From Nocardioides guangzhouensis (GTDB lineage: Bacteria > Actinomycetota > Actinomycetes > Propionibacteriales > Nocardioidaceae): a DNA stretch of 61,108 bases. A model generated the notes under the pieces. That model was not told where the DNA came from. It ran no database searches and saw nothing but the letters and a program-made list of their open reading frames with translations. The stretch lies in the NCBI RefSeq assembly GCF_004519545.1, contig NZ_SDKM01000030.1:1-61108 (forward strand). The letters run 5' to 3'. The position numbers were made by a program, and so were the translations under genes. Each line of letters opens with the position of its first letter. Position 1 is the stretch's first letter. Of this stretch, positions 1 through 8,766 are shown piece after piece.

Positions 1-2
1 CC

Positions 3-46
3 GGTCTTGCTGGCCGAGGTGCCCGGTCTCGCTGGGCGAGGTGCCC
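3..46. repeat. 22-bp repeat array, inverted orientation (left part)
   Basis: Two full 22-bp units (3-24 and 25-46) and a partial third follow each other in tandem. The core GAGGTGCCC-GGTCT is the reverse complement of the units at 175-240. The array runs to the window edge, so more copies may lie to the left. Confidence 0.75.
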
Positions 47-90
47 GGTCTTGCGGCCGGCGCCTCACGATTCCCCGGCCGCCCGGTGGA

Positions 91-132
91 TCAGTGGGTG
101 GTCAGGCGTTTCGATGCCTGACCACCCACTGA
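91..132. terminator. Perfect 17-bp inverted repeat (hairpin)
   Basis: The arms 91-107 and 116-132 are perfectly complementary and separated by an 8-nt loop (GTTTCGAT). It lies downstream of the minus-strand gene ending at 280 and between the two oppositely oriented halves of a 22-bp repeat array. No T-run follows, so it is either a U-less actinobacterial terminator or part of a repeat element. Confidence 0.7.
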
Positions 133-174
133 TGTCCCTGACAGGTCCCGAGGTAGGACGCGAGCAGGCCGCGA

Positions 175-240
175 TTCGGGGCACCTCGGCGCGCAACTCG
201 GGGCACCTCGGCCAGCAATTCGGGGCACGTCGGGCAGGCG
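175..240. repeat. 22-bp tandem repeats, three copies (right part)
   Basis: Units start at 175, 197 and 219, exactly 22 bp apart, each carrying TCGGGGCACSTCGG; the spacers resemble GCCAGCAA. They are the reverse complement of the units at 3-46. The stretch 1-279 holds no gene that I can support, only these repeats and the hairpin. Confidence 0.8.
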
Positions 241-279
241 TTTCGCACGGCTCGGGCCGTTATCTCGGACGGTTCGGCG

Positions 280-921
280 TCAGGCGGGGAGGGGCTGGTC
301 GTCGTCGCGAGGGCCGAACACCGGCACCCCGTCGAGCTGCTCGGCGGTGAGGGCGGGGCTGCCCCACGCCTGCATCTGGGCACGGGAACGGCGGGAGAAC
401 AGCGCCCGGAACAGCTCGTACGGCGTGACCACGGCCTCGGCGTCACCGCTCCCCCACACCTCGTCCCCGCAGCGGACCCGGGCGGGCGCCCCGGCGAGCC
501 GGTAGGGGCCCACGGCCGCGAGCACCGGCTGCCACAGTGCCGCGTCGAGGACCGGCAGTCCGAGCGCCTCGTGCACGTCGGCCAGGTGGACGCTGATGTT
601 CCAGACGATCGCGGGCCGCGGGTTGCCCTCGGTGGACGCGGCGACCGCGGCCTGCGTGGAGCGCAGTGAGGCGGCCAGCTCGCCCGGCGACCGGCCCTCG
701 AGCTCGGCGACGTGCCGGGCGGTCCACTCCGACCCGGGCGCCCCGTCCATGCGGCCGGTGCTGGCGTCGGCAGCGCTTCCGGCCAGGTGGGCGATCACCT
801 GGTGCACGGTCCACGCCGGTGTCGCCGGCACCACGCTCGCGAGCTGCTCGGGGGTGAGAGTCGCCGCCAGCCGGTCCACCTCGTCCAGGCACGCGTCGTA
901 CAGGTCGGCCATCTCGGTCAT
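280..921 (-). CDS. TIGR03083/maleylpyruvate isomerase N-terminal domain (DinB-like) protein
   Basis: 213 residues with the layout of the mycothiol-dependent maleylpyruvate isomerase / DinB-like four-helix fold. An N-terminal helix (LYDACLDEVDRLAATLTPEQ) is followed by WTVHQVIAHLAG near residues 37-48 and NISVHLADVHEALG near 108-121; the histidines and Asp/Glu in these helices are the usual metal ligands. The family includes thiol-dependent transferases, and many actinobacterial members have no known substrate. The gene stands alone, with the repeat array just past its 3' end. The family is clear; the substrate is not. Confidence 0.8.
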   Translation of the reverse strand: MTEMADLYDACLDEVDRLAATLTPEQLASVVPATPAWTVHQVIAHLAGSAADASTGRMDGAPGSEWTARHVAELEGRSPGELAASLRSTQAAVAASTEGNPRPAIVWNISVHLADVHEALGLPVLDAALWQPVLAAVGPYRLAGAPARVRCGDEVWGSGDAEAVVTPYELFRALFSRRSRAQMQAWGSPALTAEQLDGVPVFGPRDDDQPLPA

Positions 922-1006
922 CGCGGCACCTCCCGCCAGGACGCTAGCTCTGTCCCCGTCCCCGCGGAACCGGGGAGGGCGGATCGGGGCACGCCGGCGC
1001 CCCTAG

Positions 1007-1012
1007 TACATT
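1007..1012 (+). promoter_or_regulatory. Candidate -10 element TACATT of a leaderless transcript
   Basis: TACATT lies 7 nt before an ATG at 1020, the spacing typical of leaderless actinobacterial mRNAs (TANNNT, about 7 nt, then ATG). That ATG opens a 57-codon frame ending at 1193, out of frame with the glycosyltransferase that follows. I see no convincing -35 box. Confidence 0.35.
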
Positions 1013-1179
1013 GCTGCGCATGCGCCGGAGCCTCGCGAGACGCCTTGCCCGTCTCACGGGTCGTGACATCCAGCCGATCGGGGCCGGCTGGTGGGTCCAG
1101 CCTTCCGCGAGGCGGCACATCCCTCGCGTCCAGGGCGCCCTGGCGCGCCACGGCGACGACGCGACTCCGGGGCAGGCAC

Positions 1180-2322
1180 GTGCCCGGGGCTAGGCGGCGC
1201 GGGGACCGTCCCCTGGTGTGCACGGTCAGCACCGTCAAGGACTCGGCCGCGAACATCAAGGCGTTCGTGGAGGGCAACCTCGCTGCCGGCGCCGACCACC
1301 TGTTCGTGTTCCTGGAGGGGGCCGCGGAGGAGGTCGCCGAGGCGCACCAGTACCTCAAGGAGCACGAGTCCGTCACCGTCGTGCGCACGGGATCCCGGTA
1401 CTGGAACCCGCGGCGGCCGGGTGACCTCAACAAGCGGCAGATGACCAACGCCACCCTGGTCAGCTGCGCCCTCGCGATCCTGCCGGCGGTGCACTGGGTC
1501 TTCCACATCGACGGTGACGAGCGGCTGGACATCGACAAGGAGCGCCTGCTCGCCCTTCCCCCGGACGTCCCGTGCGTGTCCCTCCGGACGCGCGAGGCGG
1601 TGAGCCGGCCGCACTGGGACGGTGAGGTCGACATCTTCAAGGAGCTCCTGGACGAGGACACCTTGTGCCTGCTCACGATGCTCGGGGTGATCGCCGAGCC
1701 CGCGAACACGGCGTACTTCAACGGCCACACGCACGGCAAGCCCGGGATGCGCCCGGCCCTCGACCGCTACCTGCGGATCCACCGGGTGCTCGACACCGAC
1801 AAGCAGGAAGTGCCCGCCCACTCCTCCGACGACTTCCACGTCCTCCACTACGAGTCTTTCTCGGCGGAGGAGTTCATCCGGAAGTGGCAGAACCACACCA
1901 CGAGCGGGACCCGGGCCAAGTTCTCGGGACGCCGGGACCAGCTCCGGGGAGCCATCAGCGCCGTCGTCACGAACCCGGCGCTGACCGACGCGGACAAGCG
2001 TGAGCTGCTCACCACGATCTACCGCCGCGAGGTCGAGGACGACCTGCCGACGCTGCAACGGCTGGGCCTGCTGGTCACACCCGACGCGTCCCACCATGCC
2101 TACGGACCTGCGGCCTTCGGCGCGGAGGATGCCGCGGCGCTGGCCCAGGTCATGGCCCGGCTCCGGACGGTCGACAAGCGCCACTTCGACCACAACGACC
2201 TGGGTCTGCACCCTCGCGACCTCTTCGCGCAGATGCGAAGCGAGCTCCGGCCCGACGAGGCCGCTCTCGCGGCCCGGCTGGACGCCTACTTCCGCACGGA
2301 CCCCGGGCTCGGCAGCCGGTAG
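1180..2322 (+). CDS. Glycosyltransferase family 2-like protein
   Basis: 380 residues from a GTG start giving MPGARRRGDRPLVCTVSTVKD; a GTG at 1216 is an alternative. The first beta strand (PLVCTVSTVKD) and the HIDGDERLDI segment with a DxD-type acidic motif indicate a GT-A glycosyltransferase of the type that handles short surface glycans. The sequence then has NGHTHGKPGMR, and HYESFSAEEFIRKW in the C-terminal half, as in other bacterial GT2/GT92-like proteins. There is no membrane segment, so it should act on the cytoplasmic face. No partner gene is adjacent. The N-terminus is uncertain because a leaderless start at 1020 feeds a different frame. Confidence 0.75.
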   Translation: MPGARRRGDRPLVCTVSTVKDSAANIKAFVEGNLAAGADHLFVFLEGAAEEVAEAHQYLKEHESVTVVRTGSRYWNPRRPGDLNKRQMTNATLVSCALAILPAVHWVFHIDGDERLDIDKERLLALPPDVPCVSLRTREAVSRPHWDGEVDIFKELLDEDTLCLLTMLGVIAEPANTAYFNGHTHGKPGMRPALDRYLRIHRVLDTDKQEVPAHSSDDFHVLHYESFSAEEFIRKWQNHTTSGTRAKFSGRRDQLRGAISAVVTNPALTDADKRELLTTIYRREVEDDLPTLQRLGLLVTPDASHHAYGPAAFGAEDAAALAQVMARLRTVDKRHFDHNDLGLHPRDLFAQMRSELRPDEAALAARLDAYFRTDPGLGSR

Positions 2323-2385
2323 GACGCCCGCGTGGTCCGGGGCGTTGCGCAGGTCCGTGACCTCGATCGCCCCAGGGCGGGCAAC

Positions 2386-3789
2386 CTACCGGGGTGCCTG
2401 CAGAGGCCAGGGATGCGCCGCTTCGAGCTGCGCGGCCAGCGAGAGCAGGGTGGTCTCGTCGTCGGTCCTCCCGACCAGCTGGACGGCGGTCGGCAGGCCG
2501 TCGGCGGCGATCCCACAGGGCACGGACGCGGCCGGGTTGCCGGTGACGTTCCAGAGCGCGGCGTAGCCGATCGCCGGCAGCGAGGCCAGCGACGAGCGCA
2601 CGGTGCCCTTCCCCGTGATCACCCCGATCTTCGGGGGCCGGTGCGCGATCGTCGGAATGAGGAGCACGTCGCACTCGTCGAAGACCCGGTTCGCCTTCGC
2701 CGCCACCTTCTCCCCCTGCTTCAACGCCCACGACAGCACGCCGGGCCGCACCCAGGCGCCCATCCGGTAGCTCTGACGGGTCCGCCGCTCCAGCCGCTCG
2801 TAGTGCTCCATCGCGTCCGCCTCGGCCCGGATGCCAGCGAAGAACTGCGGCACGAACGCGAACGTGGTGTCCGGGTAGTGCGGGTCCACCTCGACGACCT
2901 CGTGGCCGAGGTCGGCGAGCCGGGTGGCCGCCTCCTGCAGGGTCGCGACGTGCACCGGGTCCGGCCGCACCCCGCGGGTCGGGCAGGTCGCGGACCAGCC
3001 GATCCGCAGCCGTCCGGGATCGCGCCCGGCGGCCTCGACGAACGACCCGGTCGGGCCGGCCCGGAACAGGTCGGTCTCCACGTTCCCGCGGATCACGTCG
3101 TAGACCATCGCGCTGTCCAGCACGCTGCGGGCCAGCGGCCCGGCGGTGCCCAGGGCCCACCAGAGGTGCTCGGTCGGTGCGGTGGTCACCCGGCCCCGCT
3201 GCGGCTTCAGCCCGAACAGGCCGCAGCACGCGGACGGGACCCGGATCGAGCCGCCGCCGTCACCTCCGAGCCCGACCGGGACCATGCCGGTGGCCACCGC
3301 GACCGCGGTGCCGCCGCTGGAGCCGCCGGGCGAGCGGCTCCGGTCCCAGGGGTTGTGGGTGAACCCGCGGGCCACCGACTCGGTGTACGGGAACGCGCCG
3401 AACTCCGGCATCGTGGTCTTGCCGACGACCACCGCGCCGGCCGCGCGGAGCCGGCGTACGACCTCGGCGTCGGCGGCCACCGGGGTGCTGTTCGCGACGC
3501 CGCCGTACGTCGTGACGCAGCCGGCGACGTCGATCTCCTCCTTGATCGCCACCGGTACGCCGTGCAAGGGCCCGGGCGTCTCGCCCGCGGCCAGCGCCCG
3601 GTCCCGGTCGGCGGCCTCGGCCAGCGCGGCGTCCCCGAGCACCACCGAGAACGCGTTGAGCTGCGCGTCGATCGCGGCGATCCGGGCCAGCGACGCCTCG
3701 ACCGCGGCGACCGCGGTCAGCTCCCCGGTCGTGGTGAGCCGGACGGTGTCGGCGACCCCGAGCAGGGTGGGGTCGATCGTGTCAGCCAT
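2386..3789 (-). CDS. Amidase (amidase-signature family)
   Basis: 467 residues, full length for the amidase-signature family, which hydrolyses amide C-N bonds. The Ser-cisSer-Lys triad is visible: Lys83 in AIKEEIDVAG, Ser157 in SPGGSSGG and Ser181 in GGGSIRVPSACC. It is neither GatA by context (no gatB/gatC nearby) nor clearly a named catabolic amidase, so the substrate is open. It is co-oriented with the glutamate dehydrogenase gene, whose stop codon lies 29 bp upstream of this start; co-transcription is possible. Confidence 0.88.
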   Translation of the reverse strand: MADTIDPTLLGVADTVRLTTTGELTAVAAVEASLARIAAIDAQLNAFSVVLGDAALAEAADRDRALAAGETPGPLHGVPVAIKEEIDVAGCVTTYGGVANSTPVAADAEVVRRLRAAGAVVVGKTTMPEFGAFPYTESVARGFTHNPWDRSRSPGGSSGGTAVAVATGMVPVGLGGDGGGSIRVPSACCGLFGLKPQRGRVTTAPTEHLWWALGTAGPLARSVLDSAMVYDVIRGNVETDLFRAGPTGSFVEAAGRDPGRLRIGWSATCPTRGVRPDPVHVATLQEAATRLADLGHEVVEVDPHYPDTTFAFVPQFFAGIRAEADAMEHYERLERRTRQSYRMGAWVRPGVLSWALKQGEKVAAKANRVFDECDVLLIPTIAHRPPKIGVITGKGTVRSSLASLPAIGYAALWNVTGNPAASVPCGIAADGLPTAVQLVGRTDDETTLLSLAAQLEAAHPWPLQAPR

Positions 3790-3818
3790 GACGGGAGGCT
3801 AGCGGTGAGCCGGCTGCG

Positions 3819-6800
3819 TCAGGAGAGCAGCCCGCGCACCACCCGCAGCCCGACCGACATCCGCGCCAGGTCGGCGTCGTCGTCCGCACAGATCTCCTCC
3901 AGGGTCTGAGCCGCACGGGTGACCACGACCTCGTCGCCGACCTCCCACGTGGCGATCCTGACCGGCGCCGGGTCCTCGGACGACGTGGCGGCCAGCACCT
4001 GCGAGGAGAGCGCGGTGTGCACGCCGTGCAGGTCGTCGCGCAACGCGGCCCGGGCCATGGTCTGCCAGCGGTCGTCGCGCGGCAGCGCCAGGATCCTGGA
4101 CACCAGCAGCGGCAGCCCGAGCCGCTCGCCGAGCGCGAAGTGCACCCGGGCCACCTCGAGGGCGTCGAGGCCGTCGCGGGCCGCGGTCTCCACGATCCCG
4201 AGCACCATGTACGCCGGCGGCAGCACCGCCACCCGGGTCGCGAGGTCCTCCGGCACCGACTGCGCCACCAGCGCGTCGCGCCGCTCCTCGAACGCGAGCA
4301 GCTCCCGGCCGGTCATCAGCGACGGCAGCTCGTTCATCACCTTGCGGGCGGTCACGCCGAAGAAGTCGACGGTCGCCTCGCTGTCCAGCGGCGGGCGCCG
4401 GTTGGTGACCAGCCAGCGGGAGGCCCGCTCGACCAGCGTGCGCATCTCGATCCGCATCTTCGTCTGCACCGCGGCCGGCAGCTTGTTGTCGTACGACGCG
4501 AGCTCCTGGCGCAGCTCCAGCGAGCCGAAGATCTCCCGGGCCACGAAGTTCGCCCGGACCAGCTCCGCCGGCGAGGCCCCGGTCTCTCCGGCCAGCCGCG
4601 GCCAGAACGTCATGCCCGCGCCGTTGACGAGGTCGTTGACCACCTGGGTCACGATGATCTCGCGCCGCAGCTGGTGCCCCTCCATCTGGGAGCGGTAGCC
4701 CTGCCGCATCTGCGACGGGAAGTACGCGAACAGGTCGGTGCGCAGGAACGGGTCGTCCGGCAGGTCGGAGTCGAGCAGCTCGTCGGCGAGCACGATCTTG
4801 GTCCATGCCATCAGCACCGACAGCTCGGGGACCGTGAGGGACCCGCCCCGGTCGAGCCGACGGCGTACCTCCCGGGTCGTCGGCAGCGCCTCGAGCTCGC
4901 GGTTGATCACACCGTCGCGCTCGAGCTGCTTCATCCAGTCCTCGTGCACGTGCAGCAGCCCGGTGGCGTTGGCGGCGGCGTTGGCCAGGGCGAGGTTCTG
5001 CTCGTAGTTGTCGCGGAGCACCAGCTCGCCGACCTCGTCGGTCATCGACGCCAGCAGCTGGTTGCGCTGCTTGGCGGTGAGGTCGCCGTCGGTGACGACC
5101 CGGTCCAGCAGGATCTTGATGTTCACCTCGTGGTCGGAGGTGTCCACGCCGGCCGAGTTGTCGATGAAGTCGGTGTTGATCCGGCCGCCCTCGGCGGCGT
5201 ACTCGATCCGGCCGCGCTGCGTGAACCCGAGGTTGCCGCCCTCGCCCACGCACTGCACCCGCAGGTCCTCGCCGTTGACCCGGATCGCGTCGTTGGCCTT
5301 GTCCCCGGCCTCCGCCTGGCTCTCCCCGCGCGACTTCACGTAGGTGCCGATGCCGCCGTTCCAGAGCAGGTCGACGGGCGCCAGCAGGATCGCCTTCATC
5401 AGCTCGGCCGGGGTCATCGAGGTGATCGACGCGTCGATGTCGAGCGCCTCGGCGACCTGCGGCGTGATCGGGATCGACTTCAGGCCGCGGGAGAAGATGC
5501 CGCCGCCCTCGGAGATCAGGCCCTTGTCGTAGTCCTGCCACGACGAGCGGGGCAGGTCGAAGAGCCGCCGGCGCTCGGCGTACGACGACGCGGCGTCGGG
5601 CGTCGGGTCGAGGAAGATGTCGCGGTGGTCGAACGCGGCCACCAGCCGGGTGTGCTCGGAGCACAGCAGCCCGTTGCCGAAGACGTCTCCGGACATGTCG
5701 CCGATGCCCACGCAGGTGTGGTCCTCGGCCTGGCAGTCGATGCCCATCTCTCGGAAGTGGCGCTGCACCGACACCCAGGCGCCGCGGGCGGTGATGCCCA
5801 TCGCCTTGTGGTCGTAGCCGACCGACCCACCGGAGGCGAACGCGTCGCCGAGCCAGAAGCCGTAGTCCTGGGCCACGCCGTTGGCGATGTCGGAGAACGT
5901 CGCGGTGCCCTTGTCGGCGGCGACCACGAGGTAGGAGTCGTCGCCGTCGTGGCGGACCACGTCCTTCGGCGGCACCGTCCGGCCGTCGCGCAGGTTGTCG
6001 GTGATGTCGAGCAGGCCGGAGATGAAGGTCTTGTAGCACTCGATGCCCTCGGCCAGCCACGCGTCGCGGTTGGACGGGTCGGGCAGGTTCTTGGCGAAGA
6101 AGCCGCCCTTCGACCCGACCGGGACGATGACGGTGTTCTTGACCATCTGCGCCTTGACCAGGCCCAGCACCTCGGTGCGGAAGTCGTCACGGCGGTCGGA
6201 CCAGCGCAGGCCGCCGCGGGCCACCGGGCCGAACCGCAGGTGCACGCCCTCGACCCGCGGGGAGTAGACGAAGATCTCGTACTTCGGCCGCGGTTCGGGG
6301 AGCTCCGGGATCGCGGACGGCTCCAGCTTGAACGAGATGTAGGGCTTGGTGCCGCCGTCGGCGGAGGTCTGGAAGTAGTTGGTGCGCAGCGTGGCCCGGA
6401 TGTGGGTCAGGTAGGAACGCAGGATGCGGTCGTGGTCGAGGCTGGCCACGTCGTCGAGCGCCCGACCGAGCCGTTCCTCGATCTCGCGGACCTTGCCGAG
6501 CCTCGCGTCCGCGTCGGACGCGAGGTTGTCGCGGCCGGGTGCGTACCGCGCCTCGAACAGCTGCACCAGCAGCCGGGTGATGTCGACGTTGTTGCGGAGC
6601 GCGTGCTCGATGTAGTCCTGCGCGAACGGCGTGCCGCCCTGGCGCATGTACTTGGCGTACGCCCGCAGCACGGTCGCCTGGCGCCAGGTCAGCCCGGCCG
6701 CGAGCACCAGCGCGTTGAACCCGTCGATCTCGTTGTGGCCGTCCCAGACCGCCAGCAGCGCGTCCTGGAACAGCTCGCGTGCTCCGGACGGCAGGGCGCG

Positions 6801-8678
6801 GCCGTAGCGCAGCCCGAACTCGTAGATGTACGACGGTCGCGGCAGGTCCTCGAGCTGGTAGGGCCGCTCGTCGACGACCTCGACCCCCATCGAGCTGAGC
6901 ATCGGCAGCACCTGGCTCAGCGACAGCGGCGAGCCGATCCGGAACACCTTGAGGCGGGCCTCGCCGCGGCCGGCGTCCATCTGCTCGTACATCGACAGGT
7001 CGATCCCGTCGCCCCCGCTGATCGACTCCAGCCGCCCGAGGTCGACCGAGCCGGTGCGTGCGGAGAAGTCCTCCTTGTAGGCCTCCGGGAAGGAGTTGAC
7101 GTACATCCGGCCGAGCCGCGAGCCGGCCTCCTCGCCGTACTCCGAGGTGACCGCCGCGGTGAAGTCGTCCTGCCAGGAGCGGGCCGCGTCGACCAGCCGC
7201 CGCTCGAGGTCCGGGACGTCGACGTCGCCGAGCAGCTCGCCCTTGGGCGGGCGCACCACGAAGTGCAGGCGGGCCATGTTGGACTCGCTGACCCGCGCGG
7301 TGAACTCGACCGACTCGCCGCCCAGCCGCTCCTTGAGGATCGCGGCGATGCGCTCGCGGACCGTCGTGTTGTAGCGGTCGCGCGGGAGGTAGACCAGGCA
7401 CGAGAGGTAGCGGCCGTAGGTGTCGCGGCGCACGAAAAGCCGGAGCTGGCGCCGCTCGCGGGTGTACATGACGGCCTCGGCGATCGGTGCCAGCTCCTCG
7501 ACCGGAGTCTGGAACAGCTCGTCGCGCGGGTAGTTCTCGAGCGTGTCCATCAGCGCCTTGCCGGCGTGGCTGTGCGGGTCGAAGCCGACCCTGGCCATCA
7601 CGTCGGCCGCCTTCTCCCGCAGCATCGGGATCCGGTTGACGGACTCGGTGTACGCCGCGCTGGAGAACAGGCCGAGGAACCGGCGCTCGCCGACCACCTC
7701 GCCGCTCTCGTCGAACTGCTTCACCCCGACGTAGTCGAGGTACGCGGGCCGGTGGACCGTGGCCCGGGAGTTCGCCTTGGCCAGCACCAGCAGCTTCTTC
7801 TCGCGGGCCTTCGCCTTGACCAGCTCGGGCAGCTTGCCGAACGACGCCGACATGTCCTGGTCGGCGCGGAGGATGCCGAGCCCGGTACCGGGGATCGCGC
7901 GCAGCACCTCGTCGTCGCCCTGCCTCTCGAGGCGGTACTCGCGGCAGCCGAGGAAGGTGAAGTGGTCGTCGGCCAGCCACTCGAGCAGGGCCCGCCCCTG
8001 CTCGATCTCCTCCACCGGCAGCGGCGGCGGGCTGGTGGCGAGCTCGTCGACGATGTGACGGATCGCCGCGTGCATGCGCTGCCAGTCCTCGACCGCCTCG
8101 CGCACGTCGCGCAGGACGTTCTGCAGGGACGCCTCGATCGCGGTGACGTCCTCGTGCTCGGGGATCCGGTCGATCTCGACGTGCATCCAGGACTCGCGGA
8201 TCACCGCCTCGTCGGTCTCGGCGACGGTGTCGTCGGCGGCGCGGACGTCCTCCAGACCACCGGTGATGTCGCGGCGCACCTCGAACTGCGGGTGCACGAT
8301 CACGTGGATGTTGCGCTGCTGCGCGGCCAGCTCCATCGTGATCGAGTCGACCAGGAACGGCATGTCGTCGGTGACCACCTCGACCACCGAGTGCGCGTTG
8401 GCGGACCAGCCGTGCTCGGCGACGGTGGGTGTGAACACCCGGACCTGGGCGGTGCCCTGCGGGCGGTTCGCGGCGAGCTTGTAGTGGTGCGCCAGCGCGC
8501 CGTAGAGGTCGACCTCGGAGCGGTCGCAGACGTCCTCGGGGGCGACGTGGCGGTAGTAGGCCTTGAGGAGGCCGGGCACCACCTCGGCGGGGGGCCCGCC
8601 GGTGCCCTTGCGATGCACGGCCAGCTCGATGGCCTTCGCGATCAGCTCGGACTTGCTGTCATCGAGGGTGTTCGACAC
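3819..8678 (-). CDS. gdh: NAD-specific glutamate dehydrogenase, 180-kDa type
   Basis: 1,619 residues, the normal length of the large GDH family (GDH_180, Mycobacterium Gdh). It oxidises glutamate to 2-oxoglutarate and ammonia with NAD. The N-terminal regulatory half contains ACT-like segments (MPFLVDSITMEL, DRYNTTVRERI). The catalytic half begins near residue 800 with FGPVARGGLRWSDRRDDFRT and PVGSKGGFFAKNLPDP, which holds the glycine-rich substrate loop and lysine; the NAD-binding part follows with VGIGDMSGDVFGNGLL. The start MSNTLDDSKSELI is the only good one, preceded by intergenic DNA. The enzyme would feed glutamate from amino-acid breakdown into the citric acid cycle, in line with rocA about 6 kb away. 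Confidence 0.97.
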   Translation of the reverse strand: MSNTLDDSKSELIAKAIELAVHRKGTGGPPAEVVPGLLKAYYRHVAPEDVCDRSEVDLYGALAHHYKLAANRPQGTAQVRVFTPTVAEHGWSANAHSVVEVVTDDMPFLVDSITMELAAQQRNIHVIVHPQFEVRRDITGGLEDVRAADDTVAETDEAVIRESWMHVEIDRIPEHEDVTAIEASLQNVLRDVREAVEDWQRMHAAIRHIVDELATSPPPLPVEEIEQGRALLEWLADDHFTFLGCREYRLERQGDDEVLRAIPGTGLGILRADQDMSASFGKLPELVKAKAREKKLLVLAKANSRATVHRPAYLDYVGVKQFDESGEVVGERRFLGLFSSAAYTESVNRIPMLREKAADVMARVGFDPHSHAGKALMDTLENYPRDELFQTPVEELAPIAEAVMYTRERRQLRLFVRRDTYGRYLSCLVYLPRDRYNTTVRERIAAILKERLGGESVEFTARVSESNMARLHFVVRPPKGELLGDVDVPDLERRLVDAARSWQDDFTAAVTSEYGEEAGSRLGRMYVNSFPEAYKEDFSARTGSVDLGRLESISGGDGIDLSMYEQMDAGRGEARLKVFRIGSPLSLSQVLPMLSSMGVEVVDERPYQLEDLPRPSYIYEFGLRYGRALPSGARELFQDALLAVWDGHNEIDGFNALVLAAGLTWRQATVLRAYAKYMRQGGTPFAQDYIEHALRNNVDITRLLVQLFEARYAPGRDNLASDADARLGKVREIEERLGRALDDVASLDHDRILRSYLTHIRATLRTNYFQTSADGGTKPYISFKLEPSAIPELPEPRPKYEIFVYSPRVEGVHLRFGPVARGGLRWSDRRDDFRTEVLGLVKAQMVKNTVIVPVGSKGGFFAKNLPDPSNRDAWLAEGIECYKTFISGLLDITDNLRDGRTVPPKDVVRHDGDDSYLVVAADKGTATFSDIANGVAQDYGFWLGDAFASGGSVGYDHKAMGITARGAWVSVQRHFREMGIDCQAEDHTCVGIGDMSGDVFGNGLLCSEHTRLVAAFDHRDIFLDPTPDAASSYAERRRLFDLPRSSWQDYDKGLISEGGGIFSRGLKSIPITPQVAEALDIDASITSMTPAELMKAILLAPVDLLWNGGIGTYVKSRGESQAEAGDKANDAIRVNGEDLRVQCVGEGGNLGFTQRGRIEYAAEGGRINTDFIDNSAGVDTSDHEVNIKILLDRVVTDGDLTAKQRNQLLASMTDEVGELVLRDNYEQNLALANAAANATGLLHVHEDWMKQLERDGVINRELEALPTTREVRRRLDRGGSLTVPELSVLMAWTKIVLADELLDSDLPDDPFLRTDLFAYFPSQMRQGYRSQMEGHQLRREIIVTQVVNDLVNGAGMTFWPRLAGETGASPAELVRANFVAREIFGSLELRQELASYDNKLPAAVQTKMRIEMRTLVERASRWLVTNRRPPLDSEATVDFFGVTARKVMNELPSLMTGRELLAFEERRDALVAQSVPEDLATRVAVLPPAYMVLGIVETAARDGLDALEVARVHFALGERLGLPLLVSRILALPRDDRWQTMARAALRDDLHGVHTALSSQVLAATSSEDPAPVRIATWEVGDEVVVTRAAQTLEEICADDDADLARMSVGLRVVRGLLS

Positions 8679-8766
8679 AACCCGACACTATGACCGCCGA
8701 TGTGACCCCGACAACTCGGGCCCGGGCGGGTCGCGCACGGGGTCCGGACCGGCCGCCCCGGGGACC

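Noticed and set aside
175..240. 22-bp repeats as a possible CRISPR array
   Set aside because: Units adjoin without unique spacers, and inverted copies exist on the other side of a hairpin.
4017..8693. Very long open frame (1,558 codons) opposite the glutamate dehydrogenase gene
   Set aside because: Antisense shadow of a GC-rich gene: composition is dominated by Arg, Ala, Val, Gly and His with no family motif, while the minus strand encodes a complete GDH.
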